Source: Bacteroidetes bacterium 46-16 | GTDB lineage: Bacteria; Bacteroidota; Bacteroidia; Chitinophagales; Chitinophagaceae | DNA: 64,000 bases | Reading direction: 5' to 3' | Assembly (NCBI GenBank): GCA_001897835.1 | Contig: MKUN01000028.1 | Location: 360,858-424,857 of the forward strand | In this document: positions 8,901-17,534 of the stretch, one piece after another | How positions within the stretch are numbered: the stretch's first letter is position 1 | How the letters are laid out: each line of letters starts with the position of its first letter | The notes under the pieces: generated by a model | What the model was told of the DNA's origin: nothing | Seen by the model: only the letters and a program-made list of their open reading frames with translations | Databases searched by the model: none | Program-made: the position numbers and the translations under genes

Positions 8901-11521
8901 CTGTGCTTACTGTTATCTCGGTTACCGACAGCAGTTTCCAAAGCGATTTTACCTTGTCTGTTACGGATAGCTGTAACCCCTATATTGCCCAGTTCACAAA
9001 TGCATCGATAGGTACTACGCCCTTTACCCAATACCTTTGGCGTTTTGGCGACAATACGACTTATACCGGGCCTAATCCCCCGGCGCATAATTATGCCAGC
9101 ACAGGCACTTATAACGTTACACTGGTCATAACCGATACTACGCTCACTTGTTCGGCAGGTATCGATTCTATTATTCACCCGGTCACCTTCAGCACTTTCG
9201 ATGTTGATGCCGCGGCATCAGTCTCGGGCGATACGGCGGGTTGCTCTCCTTTCCTGGTGCAGTTCCAGAACAATTCGCAAAATGCCACTTCATATACCTG
9301 GGATTTTGGTGATAATACTCCTGCCAGCACACTGGTTTCCCCCGCCCATACTTATTATCTAAAGGGCCTGGATACGGTACGCCTTATAGCAGAGAGTAAC
9401 AGTCCCTCGGCCTGTAAGTCAAAAGATACGGCATACCTGTATATACGGGTGGATAGTGCTGACCTGGCCGCCAATTTCACTTTCCAGGTGACGGATAGCT
9501 GCAATCCATATAAAGTCAGCTTCACCAATACAACACCATATACCACAGCACAATCGCACTTTAGCTGGGACTTTGGCGACAATACAACCTTTACCGGGGC
9601 TACTCCGCCGGTGCATTCTTACCCGGCAACAGGTACTTACCAGGTGCGCCTTATTGTTACCGACACCACAACCTGTAATAAGGCCGATACCATTATTAAG
9701 CCGGTTACCTTCACTACTTTTGATGTGGCAGCATCGGCTGCTGTTACTGCTGATACGGAAGGCTGTGCCCCCTTCCTGGTGCAGTTCCAGAACAACTCAC
9801 AGAACGCCACATCCTATATATGGGATTTTGGGGACAATAGCCCGCAAAGCACGCTGGCCAACCCCAGCCATAGCTATACTATTTTTGGTGTTCACACAGT
9901 ACGGCTGATCGCGGAAAGTACCAGCCCCTCGGCCTGTAAGAAAAAGGATACTACTTATTTACAAATAAAAGTAGACACTGCCAATATTAATGCCAATATC
10001 AGCTATACGATCATGGATAGCTGCGACCCTTATACGGTACAGTTCGGTAATTCATCTTCGGTCATTACGCCATGGGCACAGTTCACCTGGGACTTTGGCG
10101 ACAATACCACTTTTACAGGTATTACCCCTCCATTACATTATTTCCCTGCTGCAGGCACCTACCAGGTGACCCTAACAGCCGTGGATACGGCGACCTGTAA
10201 TGGTGTAGATACTATCAGCAAGATCATAAGTTTCAGCACTTTCAGTGTTACTGCCTCGGCATCGATACAGCCCGATACACCGGGATGCTCGCCTGTTACG
10301 ATACAGTTTAGTAATAACTCGCAAAATGCAACATCGTATTTGTGGGATTTTGGTGATAATACACCAATGAGCAATAATGCAAGCCCCAGCCATACATATA
10401 TTACTAAAGGGACACATCATGTAATGCTGGTGGCCACAAACCCCAGCCCCTCTGCCTGCAGGCATAGTGATACGGCATGGCTTGTTGTAAAAGTAGATTC
10501 GGGACTGGTGGCCAGTGATTTTGACCCTGTAATAATAGACAGTTGCGACCCTTACCAGGTATCATTCGTCAATCATTCACAGGCTGTGGGAAATACAACA
10601 CAATATGCATGGGATTTTGGCGACAATACAGGCAGTGGTTTCCATACACCCCCAATGCATACTTATCCTGACAGCGGGACTTATTCCATCACCCTTGTGG
10701 TAAAAGATAATACCTCCTGCAATAAGATCGATTCAATAACAAAAACGGTTTGGCTACACGGTTACAGGGTGAAAGCGGATTTCTCGCATCCTGATGTGTG
10801 CGGGGAGGGCCTGATGCCCTTCTATAATTTCTCTACCAACGGCAAAAATTGGCTGTGGGATTTCGGAGATGGGACTACAGATTCGAACAAACTGGTGAGC
10901 CACCTGTATAGTTCAAGCGGTGACTATAATGTAGTATTGGTGGTTTCAGATCCGCAATCGTGCAATGGTACGGATACTGCGGCACAAAGCGTGCATGTGA
11001 AATTCAATGCACATGCGGCCTTTGATTTTGCTCCTGTGCCTCCGCAAAAGAACCAGCCAATTGTATTTGCCAATCTCTCTACACATGCCGACAGGTATGT
11101 ATGGTCGTACGGAGATGGTATGACCAGCAATGAGAAAAACCCATCGCGCTTATATGACTGGACCGGTACCTTCAATGTATGTCTTGTAGCCAATAACGCA
11201 GATAATTGTCCGGACACTGTATGCCGTGATGTAGGTGCGGATATTGATCCTATAGCAGATGTGCCGACAGCCTTCAGCCCCAACGGGGATGGCATAAATG
11301 ACATATTGTATGTAAGAGGTCCCGGCATAGATAAGGTGGAGCTGAAGATATATAACCGCTGGGGGCAGCTGATATTTGAAACGCATGATAAGAATGTGGG
11401 TTGGGACGGTACTTATAAAGGCGAGCCGCAACCTACAGAATCATACGCCTATGTACTGAATGTGAGCCTGAGGGACGGGCAGGTGATCCAGAAGGTGGGC
11501 AATATCAACCTGCTGCGTTAG
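5996..11521 (+). CDS. Giant T9SS type B secreted protein with SBBP propeller and 12 PKD domains
   Basis: This 1841-residue protein has a signal peptide (about residues 1-25), an N-terminal domain like DUF7948 (FIPNNGQW..., about 28-245), and a beta-propeller made of SBBP-type repeats such as TYIGGSGKD and SNFPVT (about 250-720). Twelve PKD domains follow, each with a WDFGDN-like core, the first at W753 and the last near residue 1703. The C-terminal domain, from about 1755, contains PTAFSPNGDGIND and IYNRWGQLIF, the gliding-motility/T9SS type B sorting signature. It should be exported by the Sec and type IX systems and anchored on the surface, where PKD proteins often act in adhesion or polymer binding. 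Ten of the PKD domains alternate in two types with a 522-base period. The gene ends 7 bases from a convergent gene. Confidence 0.95.
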   Translation: MKKKSTFYLAVIVISILLPSLRAAAMPTMQFIPNNGQWLEPSLYRVNLKDLDIFMERNAVTYVLADPMNAEYVHGAIHGDIPADKPVFRYHAYKMILEGASMNPGTKGNNPQEMYYNYFHGNDPAHWKSNIHPFTSVDYTNVYPGIGMHFHSQDNHFTYDFMVAPGADASQIKLRFAGTDGVSIKNGNLILKTSLLDVAESAPYAYQEIGGLKIEVPCHYALKDNVISYVFPSGYDHKWPLIIDPSILFATYTGSTSSNLGFSATYDNQGYSYVAGWAGGIGYPLTVGAFQSTYGGGSQDVGITKFNLDGTAIVWSTLLGGNGSDLPHSTMVDAVGNLVITGVTESTNFPVSASAYDQTSNGNKDLFVTKLNPTGTALIGSTYVGGSGQDGGNDAPLNHSFGDTYKGEVTVDDNGNVYVAGNSHSSNFPVTANAFQATNGGSEDGVVFKLNSDLSALLWSSYIGGSGKDAVYNIDLDIDQSHFFISGGTESSNFPVTAAAYQSTYQGGTLDGFVARIENSGNYLLEKSTYIGTSSYDQCYGLEIDPSNGVYICGQSDGGTFPVIGNVYSNAGSGNFIMKLDYDLTAPVFSTVIGNGTHTSSALLSQTAFLVDSCYHIYLTGFNLSLPTNFPIAANPMQNNNVGFYFIVLGQDAATFEYATYYGSQSNHTDGGTSRFDKRGIIYQGICCCTNNFPTTPNVWSPNSGDGCNMVMLKMTFDTGPVDAAALAVPMQGCAPLTVNFLNNSANATSYVWDFGDNTPISTLTAPTHIYTTPGTYTVMLAAENPNSCRVHDTDYLTIIVVDSGGPDLVSAFTAQILDSCSPYPAQFTNTSQGTTANTQFLWDFGDNTSYNGANPPVHNYPSPGIYSVKLVLIDSTSCNGKDSVTQSINFPAQVVVSAVAAVVDSSGCNPFTAQFQNNSVNATSYLWDFGDNTTSTATAPSHTYTSPGTYTVKLIGYNQSGCLYTDTAVLTVISVTDSSFQSDFTLSVTDSCNPYIAQFTNASIGTTPFTQYLWRFGDNTTYTGPNPPAHNYASTGTYNVTLVITDTTLTCSAGIDSIIHPVTFSTFDVDAAASVSGDTAGCSPFLVQFQNNSQNATSYTWDFGDNTPASTLVSPAHTYYLKGLDTVRLIAESNSPSACKSKDTAYLYIRVDSADLAANFTFQVTDSCNPYKVSFTNTTPYTTAQSHFSWDFGDNTTFTGATPPVHSYPATGTYQVRLIVTDTTTCNKADTIIKPVTFTTFDVAASAAVTADTEGCAPFLVQFQNNSQNATSYIWDFGDNSPQSTLANPSHSYTIFGVHTVRLIAESTSPSACKKKDTTYLQIKVDTANINANISYTIMDSCDPYTVQFGNSSSVITPWAQFTWDFGDNTTFTGITPPLHYFPAAGTYQVTLTAVDTATCNGVDTISKIISFSTFSVTASASIQPDTPGCSPVTIQFSNNSQNATSYLWDFGDNTPMSNNASPSHTYITKGTHHVMLVATNPSPSACRHSDTAWLVVKVDSGLVASDFDPVIIDSCDPYQVSFVNHSQAVGNTTQYAWDFGDNTGSGFHTPPMHTYPDSGTYSITLVVKDNTSCNKIDSITKTVWLHGYRVKADFSHPDVCGEGLMPFYNFSTNGKNWLWDFGDGTTDSNKLVSHLYSSSGDYNVVLVVSDPQSCNGTDTAAQSVHVKFNAHAAFDFAPVPPQKNQPIVFANLSTHADRYVWSYGDGMTSNEKNPSRLYDWTGTFNVCLVANNADNCPDTVCRDVGADIDPIADVPTAFSPNGDGINDILYVRGPGIDKVELKIYNRWGQLIFETHDKNVGWDGTYKGEPQPTESYAYVLNVSLRDGQVIQKVGNINLLR
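8180..10760 (+). repeat. Tandem PKD-pair repeat, period 522 bp (174 residues)
   Basis: The conserved PKD tryptophan codons lie at 8252, 8777, 9299, 9821 and 10343 (type A, core NNSxNATSYxWDFGDN) and at 8522, 9038, 9566, 10088 and 10610 (type B, preceded by TTxxTQ-like spacers). Distances within each type are 516-528 bases, mostly exactly 522, so the unit is an A+B pair rather than a single PKD domain. Two further PKD domains (10856, 11102) are divergent and outside the pattern. Confidence 0.9.
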
Positions 11522-11528
11522 GAAAGCA

Positions 11529-12227
11529 TCAGTAGTGGTGCCATTCTTTGATCGTGAAATGCGTGCTATAGGTGAGCATGCATTGCAGTAGGCGCCCCTG
11601 TATGCGAATGTCGTAAATACCCGCCGGTGTGGATACACTATATTGCGGCGTAGCATCATAAATATTCATTGGGGTAAAGCTTATTTGCAGGTTAATGCCT
11701 GAGCGGTGGCGTTCGCCGAACTGCCAGTCGAGCCCTGCACCGCACATCAATGTCCATGTATCGCTGCCTGTATCGCGGGATATTTTCGTTATTACAATAT
11801 TAGCATCTGTATTGTTCGAGGTCTCTCCCCAGTCGCTGAAGAAGCCTGTACCAAAATGAAGGTAAGGAATGAGTATACTGCTGCCGGTTTTAAATTGTGG
11901 CCCGGCGCCTGCGGTAATGTGTGTGTGAAATTGTTTTAGGTAGGTATGGCTTTTTTTATATCCCGGTGCAGGTATTTGTATGCGTACTGTGCCTGCGGTA
12001 GCATCGAGGAAAATGGCGAAACCATTTTCGGGCACGTACTTAAGGGCAAAGATACCGCCTGCACCCGGTGCAAAGGGCCAACTATTACTGTATGGTAATA
12101 CCTTCTTATCGGGTATAAAGGCATCGTAATCCAGGCCAATACCAATACTGCCGAGCAGGCTTTGCGCAATAGCAATCCGGGGTATCACAAGCAGGAAAAG
12201 CAATATATAGAATAAGAGTTTTCGCAT
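11529..12227 (-). CDS. Secreted, probable outer-membrane beta-barrel protein
   Basis: This 232-residue protein is not recognised as a named family. It starts with a clear signal peptide (residues 1-21, ending AIAQ) and continues with glycine-rich, alternating strands (SIGIGLDYDAF, THITAGAGPQF, YLHFGTGFF, MCGAGLDWQFG) typical of small Bacteroidota outer-membrane barrels. The phrase PENGFAIFLDA and the periodic aromatics fit porin-like 'outer membrane beta-barrel domain' proteins. It stands alone on the minus strand, convergent with the PKD protein (7-base gap) and 96 bases downstream of dnaK, separated from it by a terminator. Confidence 0.75.
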   Translation of the reverse strand: MRKLLFYILLFLLVIPRIAIAQSLLGSIGIGLDYDAFIPDKKVLPYSNSWPFAPGAGGIFALKYVPENGFAIFLDATAGTVRIQIPAPGYKKSHTYLKQFHTHITAGAGPQFKTGSSILIPYLHFGTGFFSDWGETSNNTDANIVITKISRDTGSDTWTLMCGAGLDWQFGERHRSGINLQISFTPMNIYDATPQYSVSTPAGIYDIRIQGRLLQCMLTYSTHFTIKEWHHY

Positions 12228-12270
12228 GGATGTCTAAAAAACGATACAATCTCATGTTTATTATAGGGCA

Positions 12271-12302
12271 TAAAAAGAAAAAGCCGGAACATGTCCGGCT
12301 TT
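12271..12302 (-). terminator. Terminator of dnaK
   Basis: On the minus strand AAGCCGGA-CATGT-TCCGGCTT is followed by TTTCTTTTT. It lies 22 bases after the dnaK stop. Confidence 0.85.
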
Positions 12303-12323
12303 CTACGTGTTTATTATTTCTGC

Positions 12324-14225
12324 TTATTTCACTTCTTCATATTCAGCATCAGCTACATTGCCTTCGTTGCCGCCGGCATTTTCCTGCGGCTGTTCGGTGC
12401 CGTTAGCTCCCGGCTGTTCCTGGCTGGCAGTGTTGTAAAGGAATTCGCTGGCTGCACTCCAGGCAGTATTCAGTTCTTCCATTGCTTTATCTATGCCATC
12501 CATGTCTTCAGCCTTATGGGCTTCTTTCAGTTTATTTACAGCAGCTTCAATGGGCTCTTTCTTTTCAGCAGGTATCTTGTCGCCATACTCTTTGAGCTGT
12601 TTTTCCGAATTGAATACCAGGCCATCTGCCATGTTCAGCTTTTCTACACGTTCGCGCACCTGCTTATCAGCATCTTCATTGGCTTTGGCTTCGTTCTTCA
12701 TGCGCTCTATTTCTTCTTTATTCAAGCCGCTGCCTGCTTCAATGCGTATGTTCTGCTGTTTGCCAGTCCCTTTGTCTTTAGCCGTAACGTGCAATATGCC
12801 GTTCGCATCTATATCAAAGATCACTTCAACCTGCGGTACGCCGCGTGGTGCCGGCGGAATGCCGTCGAGAATGAAGCGGCCCAGTGTTTTATTGTCTTTG
12901 GCCATGGGACGCTCGCCTTGCAGTACATTTATTTCCACGCTTGGCTGGTTATCGCTTGCCGTAGAGAATGTTTCGCTTTTGCGGGTAGGTATGGTCGTGT
13001 TCGACTCGATAAGCCTTGTCATTACACCACCCATAGTTTCGATACCGAGCGAAAGCGGGGTAACGTCGAGCAGCAATACATCTTTTACATCGCCGGTGAG
13101 CACACCGCCCTGTATCGCAGCGCCAATGGCTACTACTTCATCAGGGTTCACGCTCTTATTGGGCTTCTTGCCAAAGAATTTTTCCACTACTTCCTGTATC
13201 TTGGGAATACGGGTAGAACCACCAACAAGGATCACTTCGTCGATGTCGGATGTGCTCATCCCTGCATCTTTCAAGGCTTTGCGGCAGGGTTCGAGCGTGC
13301 GTTCTACTAAACTGTCCGACAGCTGCTCGAATTTCGCACGACTCAGTTTGCGCACCATGTGTTTAGGCACGCCGTCCACCGCAGTTATATAAGGTAAGTT
13401 TATTTCTGTTTCCTGTGATGAGGACAGCTCAACTTTGGCTTTTTCAGAAGCTTCTTTGAGGCGCTGCCATGCCATAGGATCCTTGCGGAGGTCTACAGCT
13501 TCATCTTTCTTAAATTCATCGGCCAGCCAGTCCATGATCACTTTATCAAAGTCATCACCGCCAAGGTGTGTATCGCCATTGGTTGATTTTACTTCAAATA
13601 CGCCCTCACCCAGCTCCAGGATAGAGATATCGAATGTACCACCACCAAGGTCGAACACTGCGATCTTACTATCCTTATGCTGCTTGTCGAGGCCATAGGC
13701 CAGTGCAGCTGCTGTAGGTTCGTTAATGATACGGCGTACATTGAGGCCGGCTATCTCACCTGCTTCTTTTGTGGCCTGGCGCTGTGCATCGTTAAAGTAT
13801 GCCGGTACGGTAACTACCGCTTCGTTCACTTCGTGGCCCAGGAACTCTTCAGCCGTTTTCTTCATTTTCTGTAATATCATGGCTGATATTTCCTGGGGGG
13901 TATACATCCTGCCATCTATATCTACGCGGGGCGTATTATTATCGCCCTTCACTATTTTATACGAGTTATGCGTCATTTCATCGGTCACCTCGTCGAAACG
14001 GCGGCCCATGTAACGCTTAATGGACATGATGGTGTTGGCAGGGTTGGTAATGGCCTGGCGCTTTGCAGGATCGCCTACTTTGCGCTCGCCATTTTTCAAA
14101 AATGCAACTACCGAAGGGGTCGTCCTGCGCCCCTCGTCATTTGCGATAACCACCGGCTCGTTGCCTTCCATCACGGCAACACATGAGTTGGTGGTTCCTA
14201 AGTCAATTCCAATAATTTTTCCCAT
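12324..14225 (-). CDS. dnaK: Molecular chaperone DnaK (Hsp70)
   Basis: This full-length 633-residue Hsp70 has the nucleotide-binding signatures [11 protein letters not shown] (residues 5-15), [14 protein letters not shown] (about 192) and [11 protein letters not shown] (about 335). The interdomain linker [18 protein letters not shown] is followed by the substrate-binding domain, and the tail is acidic, ending in EYEEVK, near the EEVD-like end usual for bacterial DnaK. It binds exposed hydrophobic segments in the cytosol in an ATP cycle with DnaJ and GrpE, neither of which is adjacent. The gene is monocistronic between two terminators. A possible sigma-54 -24/-12 site lies 45-61 bases upstream of the start codon. 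Confidence 0.99.
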   Translation of the reverse strand: MGKIIGIDLGTTNSCVAVMEGNEPVVIANDEGRRTTPSVVAFLKNGERKVGDPAKRQAITNPANTIMSIKRYMGRRFDEVTDEMTHNSYKIVKGDNNTPRVDIDGRMYTPQEISAMILQKMKKTAEEFLGHEVNEAVVTVPAYFNDAQRQATKEAGEIAGLNVRRIINEPTAAALAYGLDKQHKDSKIAVFDLGGGTFDISILELGEGVFEVKSTNGDTHLGGDDFDKVIMDWLADEFKKDEAVDLRKDPMAWQRLKEASEKAKVELSSSQETEINLPYITAVDGVPKHMVRKLSRAKFEQLSDSLVERTLEPCRKALKDAGMSTSDIDEVILVGGSTRIPKIQEVVEKFFGKKPNKSVNPDEVVAIGAAIQGGVLTGDVKDVLLLDVTPLSLGIETMGGVMTRLIESNTTIPTRKSETFSTASDNQPSVEINVLQGERPMAKDNKTLGRFILDGIPPAPRGVPQVEVIFDIDANGILHVTAKDKGTGKQQNIRIEAGSGLNKEEIERMKNEAKANEDADKQVRERVEKLNMADGLVFNSEKQLKEYGDKIPAEKKEPIEAAVNKLKEAHKAEDMDGIDKAMEELNTAWSAASEFLYNTASQEQPGANGTEQPQENAGGNEGNVADAEYEEVK

Positions 14226-14269
14226 AGTAAGTTATTCTTTAAGAGATCTTTATTTTATACTATTTCATT

Positions 14270-14286
14270 GGCAATGACTATGCCAG
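14270..14286 (-). promoter_or_regulatory. Possible sigma-54 (RpoN) promoter of dnaK
   Basis: The minus strand reads CTGGCATAGTCATTGCC. It contains TGGCA and TTGC with the invariant GG and GC exactly ten bases apart, as in the -24/-12 consensus TGGCACGNNNNTTGC. A start about 12 bases downstream would give a leader of roughly 34 bases. No TAnnTTTG box is visible between this site and the ATG. Confidence 0.45.
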
Positions 14287-14325
14287 CAGGGCTTATTCGG
14301 TAATATTGTCAGCCTTCCTGTCATT

Positions 14326-14364
14326 CTGAAATGAAAATGCCTTAATGAGCTAACATTAAGGCAT
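14326..14364 (-). terminator. Terminator of the 14396-15484 lipoprotein gene
   Basis: On the minus strand an 11-bp stem ATGCCTTAATG / CATTAAGGCAT with a 6-base loop is followed by TTTCATTTC, 32 bases after the stop codon. Confidence 0.75.
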
Positions 14365-14395
14365 AATAAATATTATAGACAGGTTATTTTGTCTC

Positions 14396-15484
14396 TTAAG
14401 GGCGCGTAAAATTAATGGGGTAGGTCCTGGGGTCTGCCCTTAAAGAGTCAATAGTTGGTGAAATTTCTAATTTGAAGCCTGTACCCAGTTTGTTGACCCG
14501 GGTAGAGTAGAGGCCAAGAACGGTTCCACCCCTGATATTGGAGTAAAGGGGTTTTATTTCTCCGCCCGTCAGGCTGCTGGTCTGTGCCCCGGTAACCTGC
14601 TTATAGATGTAATAATCATAACTGCCGGCATACAGGTGCACCTGGAAACTATCGATGATGCGGAACCTGTTGCGTATATCATCAGAGGCAGGGATATTGG
14701 CCTGGAAGAAATCGTAAAAAGCTGTATTCTGTATCTTATATTCAAAACTTGTAGAGTGGAAGCTGATGTCAGCAGGCGGGTTGGACCACTCGATCACATG
14801 TGAAACGGTAGTACCTGTGTTGGCGAAGCTATCCCTGTAGTAAAAGTCAAGTACGCCCTCAAGCACAGCTATGCCTGCGGGGGCCTGTGTGCTATCGCCC
14901 TGTGGGGTAACATTGCCGCTCAGAGAGAACTTGTTATTGGGATTTTTATGAGCAATACTGATGGTCTTGGCCTGTGGGAACATGAATTCGGTAACACTGA
15001 AGTTCTGGTAGGCAGTATCAATTATTGCTGTTTCGGCACTATCTACTTCGCCGGTTTTGTTGTTGGTGATCACCAGCCTGTACCTGTGCGCAGCAACAAG
15101 GGGTTGCTTAAACTTATAGGCCATATTAGGGCTGGTAAAAAAGGCCCCGTCGGCTTTGGGATAACCTTCCTTGTCCATATCTACAAGAGGCAGGGTATAG
15201 ACGTTAACAGGATTAGGATTCTGGGGTATCATCTCCTTGATCTTCACGTCAAGATCGCTGTAATAGCTGCTGTCAGCGATCTTGGCCATATCTAGGGCAC
15301 TTTTATCATTATCAAGGAAGCCCTTCTCGATGCGAATATATTGCGCGGTATCGCTGAGGTCAAGAAAGGCGGTAACTACAGTAACGCTTTTATACGGTGC
15401 AGCCACATCGAATTTTTCCGAGCAGCTTGCCAGGCTCAATATGCCGGCAAGGCATGAGATATATAATAAGGTCCTCTTCATCAT
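14396..15484 (-). CDS. Putative lipoprotein, possibly DUF4249-like
   Basis: This 362-residue protein begins with a lipoprotein signal (MKRTLLYISCLAGILSLASC, lipobox LASC, acylated Cys at about residue 21). The mature part starts with a short beta-rich domain (VTVVTAFLDLSDTAQYIRI) followed by strands with repeated 'Y.FKQPLVAAHRYRLVITN'. The order, a lipid anchor then an Ig-like strand set then a long beta domain, is like the DUF4249 family of Bacteroidota surface lipoproteins, but I cannot confirm the assignment. There is no operon partner: a terminator follows, and the upstream gene is separated by its own terminator. Confidence 0.7.
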   Translation of the reverse strand: MMKRTLLYISCLAGILSLASCSEKFDVAAPYKSVTVVTAFLDLSDTAQYIRIEKGFLDNDKSALDMAKIADSSYYSDLDVKIKEMIPQNPNPVNVYTLPLVDMDKEGYPKADGAFFTSPNMAYKFKQPLVAAHRYRLVITNNKTGEVDSAETAIIDTAYQNFSVTEFMFPQAKTISIAHKNPNNKFSLSGNVTPQGDSTQAPAGIAVLEGVLDFYYRDSFANTGTTVSHVIEWSNPPADISFHSTSFEYKIQNTAFYDFFQANIPASDDIRNRFRIIDSFQVHLYAGSYDYYIYKQVTGAQTSSLTGGEIKPLYSNIRGGTVLGLYSTRVNKLGTGFKLEISPTIDSLRADPRTYPINFTRP

Positions 15485-15589
15485 ATGATTTACAAAGGAA
15501 ACAAAGATAGGGCTTTCGCAGACATATCAGGCAGGGGAGCAAAAAATGGTAAAAGTTTTACAATTGCTTTGGCGGGGGAATCGTGTACT

Positions 15590-15619
15590 AAAAATAAAAG
15601 GCGCATTAATGCGCCTTTT
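15590..15619 (-). terminator. Terminator of the 15639-16244 gene
   Basis: The perfect palindrome AAAAGGCGCATTAATGCGCCTTTT is followed on the minus strand by ATTTT, 20 bases after the stop codon. Confidence 0.8.
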
Positions 15620-15638
15620 ATTAAATATGGTTGTCTGT

Positions 15639-16244
15639 TTAATCCATCATTGAAAAATCAGGGCGGGCGGTAATATTATCGGGATCGAAACCGGTGAGTA
15701 CAAAGAAGCTTTCGAGCCTGAAATGCTTATCGCATTCAGTATAGAGGGCTACCATTACATAATCGGGGTCGTCTTGGTACACGTCCCATATTTCACCCAG
15801 TTCTTTTACGATGCGCGATGACAGCATAACTGCCATATCGCCATCATTGTTCTCTTCTTTTACGAAAATGATCTTATCTGCATCATCAGAATGCATGCGT
15901 TCAGACACGGAACTGATGAAATCTTCCCTGCTGGCGGCATTTTTCAGGCCCTGTATGATACGGTATTTCAGATCTTCGAAATGATCAAATGCGAGGTTAT
16001 AATTGAATAACAGCGCTGCCTGAGCGCAGGCTACATCCCTCGAATTATTTACTGCATCCACAGCGCCGCGGCGTATCATCCGCTCTATCTTGATCTTTGT
16101 ACCTGTAAGGATAGCCAGGCTAGGGCCATCGGCGCGATAGCAATCGCACATACGTGCTTTTTTATACTTGTCGTGTGCAAAAGACAGGTTGAATGAAAGC
16201 AACAAAAATATTGCAGATAAAAGTATCTTAGACCTCATAAACAT
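15639..16244 (-). CDS. Secreted protein of unknown function
   Basis: This protein of about 200 residues is not recognised. The start is placed at MFMRSKILL..., or two codons later at MRSK, because this gives a standard signal peptide ending in SFA before HDKYKKARMCDCYRADG; an upstream in-frame ATG would add 11 residues before the signal. The mature protein is mostly helical, with a CDC motif near its N terminus and two later cysteines (DVACAQ, YTECDKH), compatible with periplasmic disulfides. The gene is monocistronic with a strong terminator. Confidence 0.72.
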   Translation of the reverse strand: MFMRSKILLSAIFLLLSFNLSFAHDKYKKARMCDCYRADGPSLAILTGTKIKIERMIRRGAVDAVNNSRDVACAQAALLFNYNLAFDHFEDLKYRIIQGLKNAASREDFISSVSERMHSDDADKIIFVKEENNDGDMAVMLSSRIVKELGEIWDVYQDDPDYVMVALYTECDKHFRLESFFVLTGFDPDNITARPDFSMMD

Positions 16245-16337
16245 TTTTTTGGCCGGATAGGCTAAATCAGGCAACAATGTACAATTTTACAATTAAAAAA
16301 CAAAAAAGCCTGCCACCCGTTTATAAAATATAAAAAT

Positions 16338-16667
16338 ATGAATATTGAAGCGTTGCGGGAACATGCTTTGGCCAAAATTGGAGTAGAAGAAGGTTTCCCT
16401 TTCGGGGAAAGCGCTCTTGTCTTTAAGGTGAAGGGAAAGATGTTCCTTTTGGTAATGATCGATGCCATACCGCTGCAGTTCAATGTAAAATGCGAACCGG
16501 CAAAGGCCATCGAGCTGCGGGAGGAATATTCCTGTGTGCTGCCGGGCTATCATATGAACAAAAGGCACTGGAATACCATCATTGTCGATGGTACCCTTAG
16601 CCCGGCACATATCCGGGAAATGGTGGATCATTCGTATGACCTGGTAGCCCCTAAAAAGAAAAAGTAA
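16338..16667 (+). CDS. MmcQ/YjbR family protein
   Basis: This 109-residue protein matches the MmcQ/YjbR fold at full length. It has the N-terminal helix MNIEALREHALAKIGVEE, the 'FPFGESALVFKVKGKMFLLV' strand pair, the middle 'LKCEPAKAIELREEY' type segment and 'PGYHMNKRHWNTIIVDG'. The fold resembles DNA-binding CyaY-like proteins, but no firm function is known. Its end is 5 bases from the convergent CsbD-like gene. Confidence 0.9.
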   Translation: MNIEALREHALAKIGVEEGFPFGESALVFKVKGKMFLLVMIDAIPLQFNVKCEPAKAIELREEYSCVLPGYHMNKRHWNTIIVDGTLSPAHIREMVDHSYDLVAPKKKK

Positions 16668-16672
16668 TGCTC

Positions 16673-16861
16673 CTAGCCCATCAGGCTGAGGATATAATCG
16701 ACCTCTGCCCGGTTTTTACGTAGTTTTTCCTGCAGGCGTTTCAAAAGTTCGGCCTCCTGGCCTATTTCATAAGCCAGGTCTTCAGCAGTGAGTTCGGGAT
16801 ATTTTTCCAGTAATTTTTCACGTAGTTCCGGCCAGTTCTTTCCAATTTGTGCGTTGTCCAT
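16673..16861 (-). CDS. CsbD-like small protein
   Basis: This 62-residue hydrophilic helical protein has the CsbD-type arrangement: a tryptophan-containing first helix (KNWPELREKLLEKYPELT), an acidic turn (AEDLAYEIGQEAELL) and a final helix (RLQEKLRKNRAEVDYIL). It is a diverged paralogue of the gene at 17535-17720, with which it shares LT..DL.YE.G...E.L.RLQ.KL. CsbD proteins are general-stress proteins of unknown mechanism. Confidence 0.75.
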   Translation of the reverse strand: MDNAQIGKNWPELREKLLEKYPELTAEDLAYEIGQEAELLKRLQEKLRKNRAEVDYILSLMG

Positions 16862-16910
16862 TGAGTGTGATTTTGTAGAATAATATAAAAAATCATGCCG
16901 TTCATGATCT

Positions 16911-16918
16911 TATATTTG
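16911..16918 (+). promoter_or_regulatory. -7 box upstream of the 16947 gene
   Basis: TATATTTG fits TAnnTTTG exactly and ends 28 bases before the ATG. No TTTG is present at the -33 distance. Confidence 0.45.
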
Positions 16919-16946
16919 TACTCTTCTTTACAGCAAAAATAGGCAT

Positions 16947-17492
16947 ATGGAAACAAATAATTTAGGTATAGGTTCAAGGGTAGAACATCCTCATTTTGGG
17001 AGGGGCGTTGTAGTGGATACCGCTACCGAATTTTATGTGATCTGGTTCAAATCGCAGGGAGGCGCTAAAAATATCGGTAAAGATTTTGAGCTGAAGATCA
17101 TTGATGCAAAGGAAGATGGGGGGACAAACAGTGGAGCTATAACGCTTGCCGACATTGAGCAGGCGGTGGATAATATATTTGACAGGAGGCTAAATGAAGT
17201 GCAACTGGTGCCAATGGCCAACAGGTGGAATAATGGCACGATGATACTGAAACCTGCTGATGACTCACTGCAAGCCAAGGATGTGCCTATAGAGGTGTTT
17301 TTTCATAAGATAGTGATGGTGCGCGACCGGCTGCGACTTATAGAACAGAAGATCAATGCACATAAAGGCCTCACTGATGAGGAGAAGGTAGATATGCAGC
17401 AATATATTACGGCTATCTATGGTTCGTTAACTACATTCAACGTATTGTTCAAAGAGACCCACCATCAGTTCAAAGGCATGGGCAAAGAATAA
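16947..17492 (+). CDS. Conserved protein with N-terminal tudor/SH3-like segment
   Basis: This 181-residue protein of unknown function begins with GIGSRVEHPHFGRGVVVDTATEFYVIWF, which resembles the small barrel found at the C terminus of PcrA/UvrD helicases ('G..V.H..FG.G.V'). The remainder is helical, with a DIEQAVDNIF helix and a C-terminal coiled segment (VMVRDRLRLIEQKINAHKG). No catalytic motif is seen. It lies between two CsbD-like genes on the opposite strand, and its stop codon lies at the edge of a terminator hairpin. Confidence 0.75.
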   Translation: METNNLGIGSRVEHPHFGRGVVVDTATEFYVIWFKSQGGAKNIGKDFELKIIDAKEDGGTNSGAITLADIEQAVDNIFDRRLNEVQLVPMANRWNNGTMILKPADDSLQAKDVPIEVFFHKIVMVRDRLRLIEQKINAHKGLTDEEKVDMQQYITAIYGSLTTFNVLFKETHHQFKGMGKE

Positions 17493-17520
17493 AGCATATG
17501 CCCAACGGCATATGCTTTAC
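17491..17520. terminator. Bidirectional terminator between convergent genes
   Basis: The 12-bp stem AAAGCATATGCC / GGCATATGCTTT with loop CAAC begins at the last bases of the 16947-17492 stop codon and faces the convergent CsbD gene. Confidence 0.7.
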
Positions 17521-17534
17521 TGTTCAACCTCCGT

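Noticed and set aside
8180..10760. Regularly spaced repeats that might suggest a CRISPR array
   Set aside because: The period is 522 bases, the repeats are in frame and encode PKD domains; there are no short direct repeats with unique spacers and no cas genes.
12291..13310. A 339-codon plus-strand ORF opposite dnaK
   Set aside because: It lies fully antisense to the well-conserved dnaK gene and its protein is hydrophobic and aromatic-rich without any recognisable domain, as expected from the reverse complement of a codon-biased gene.
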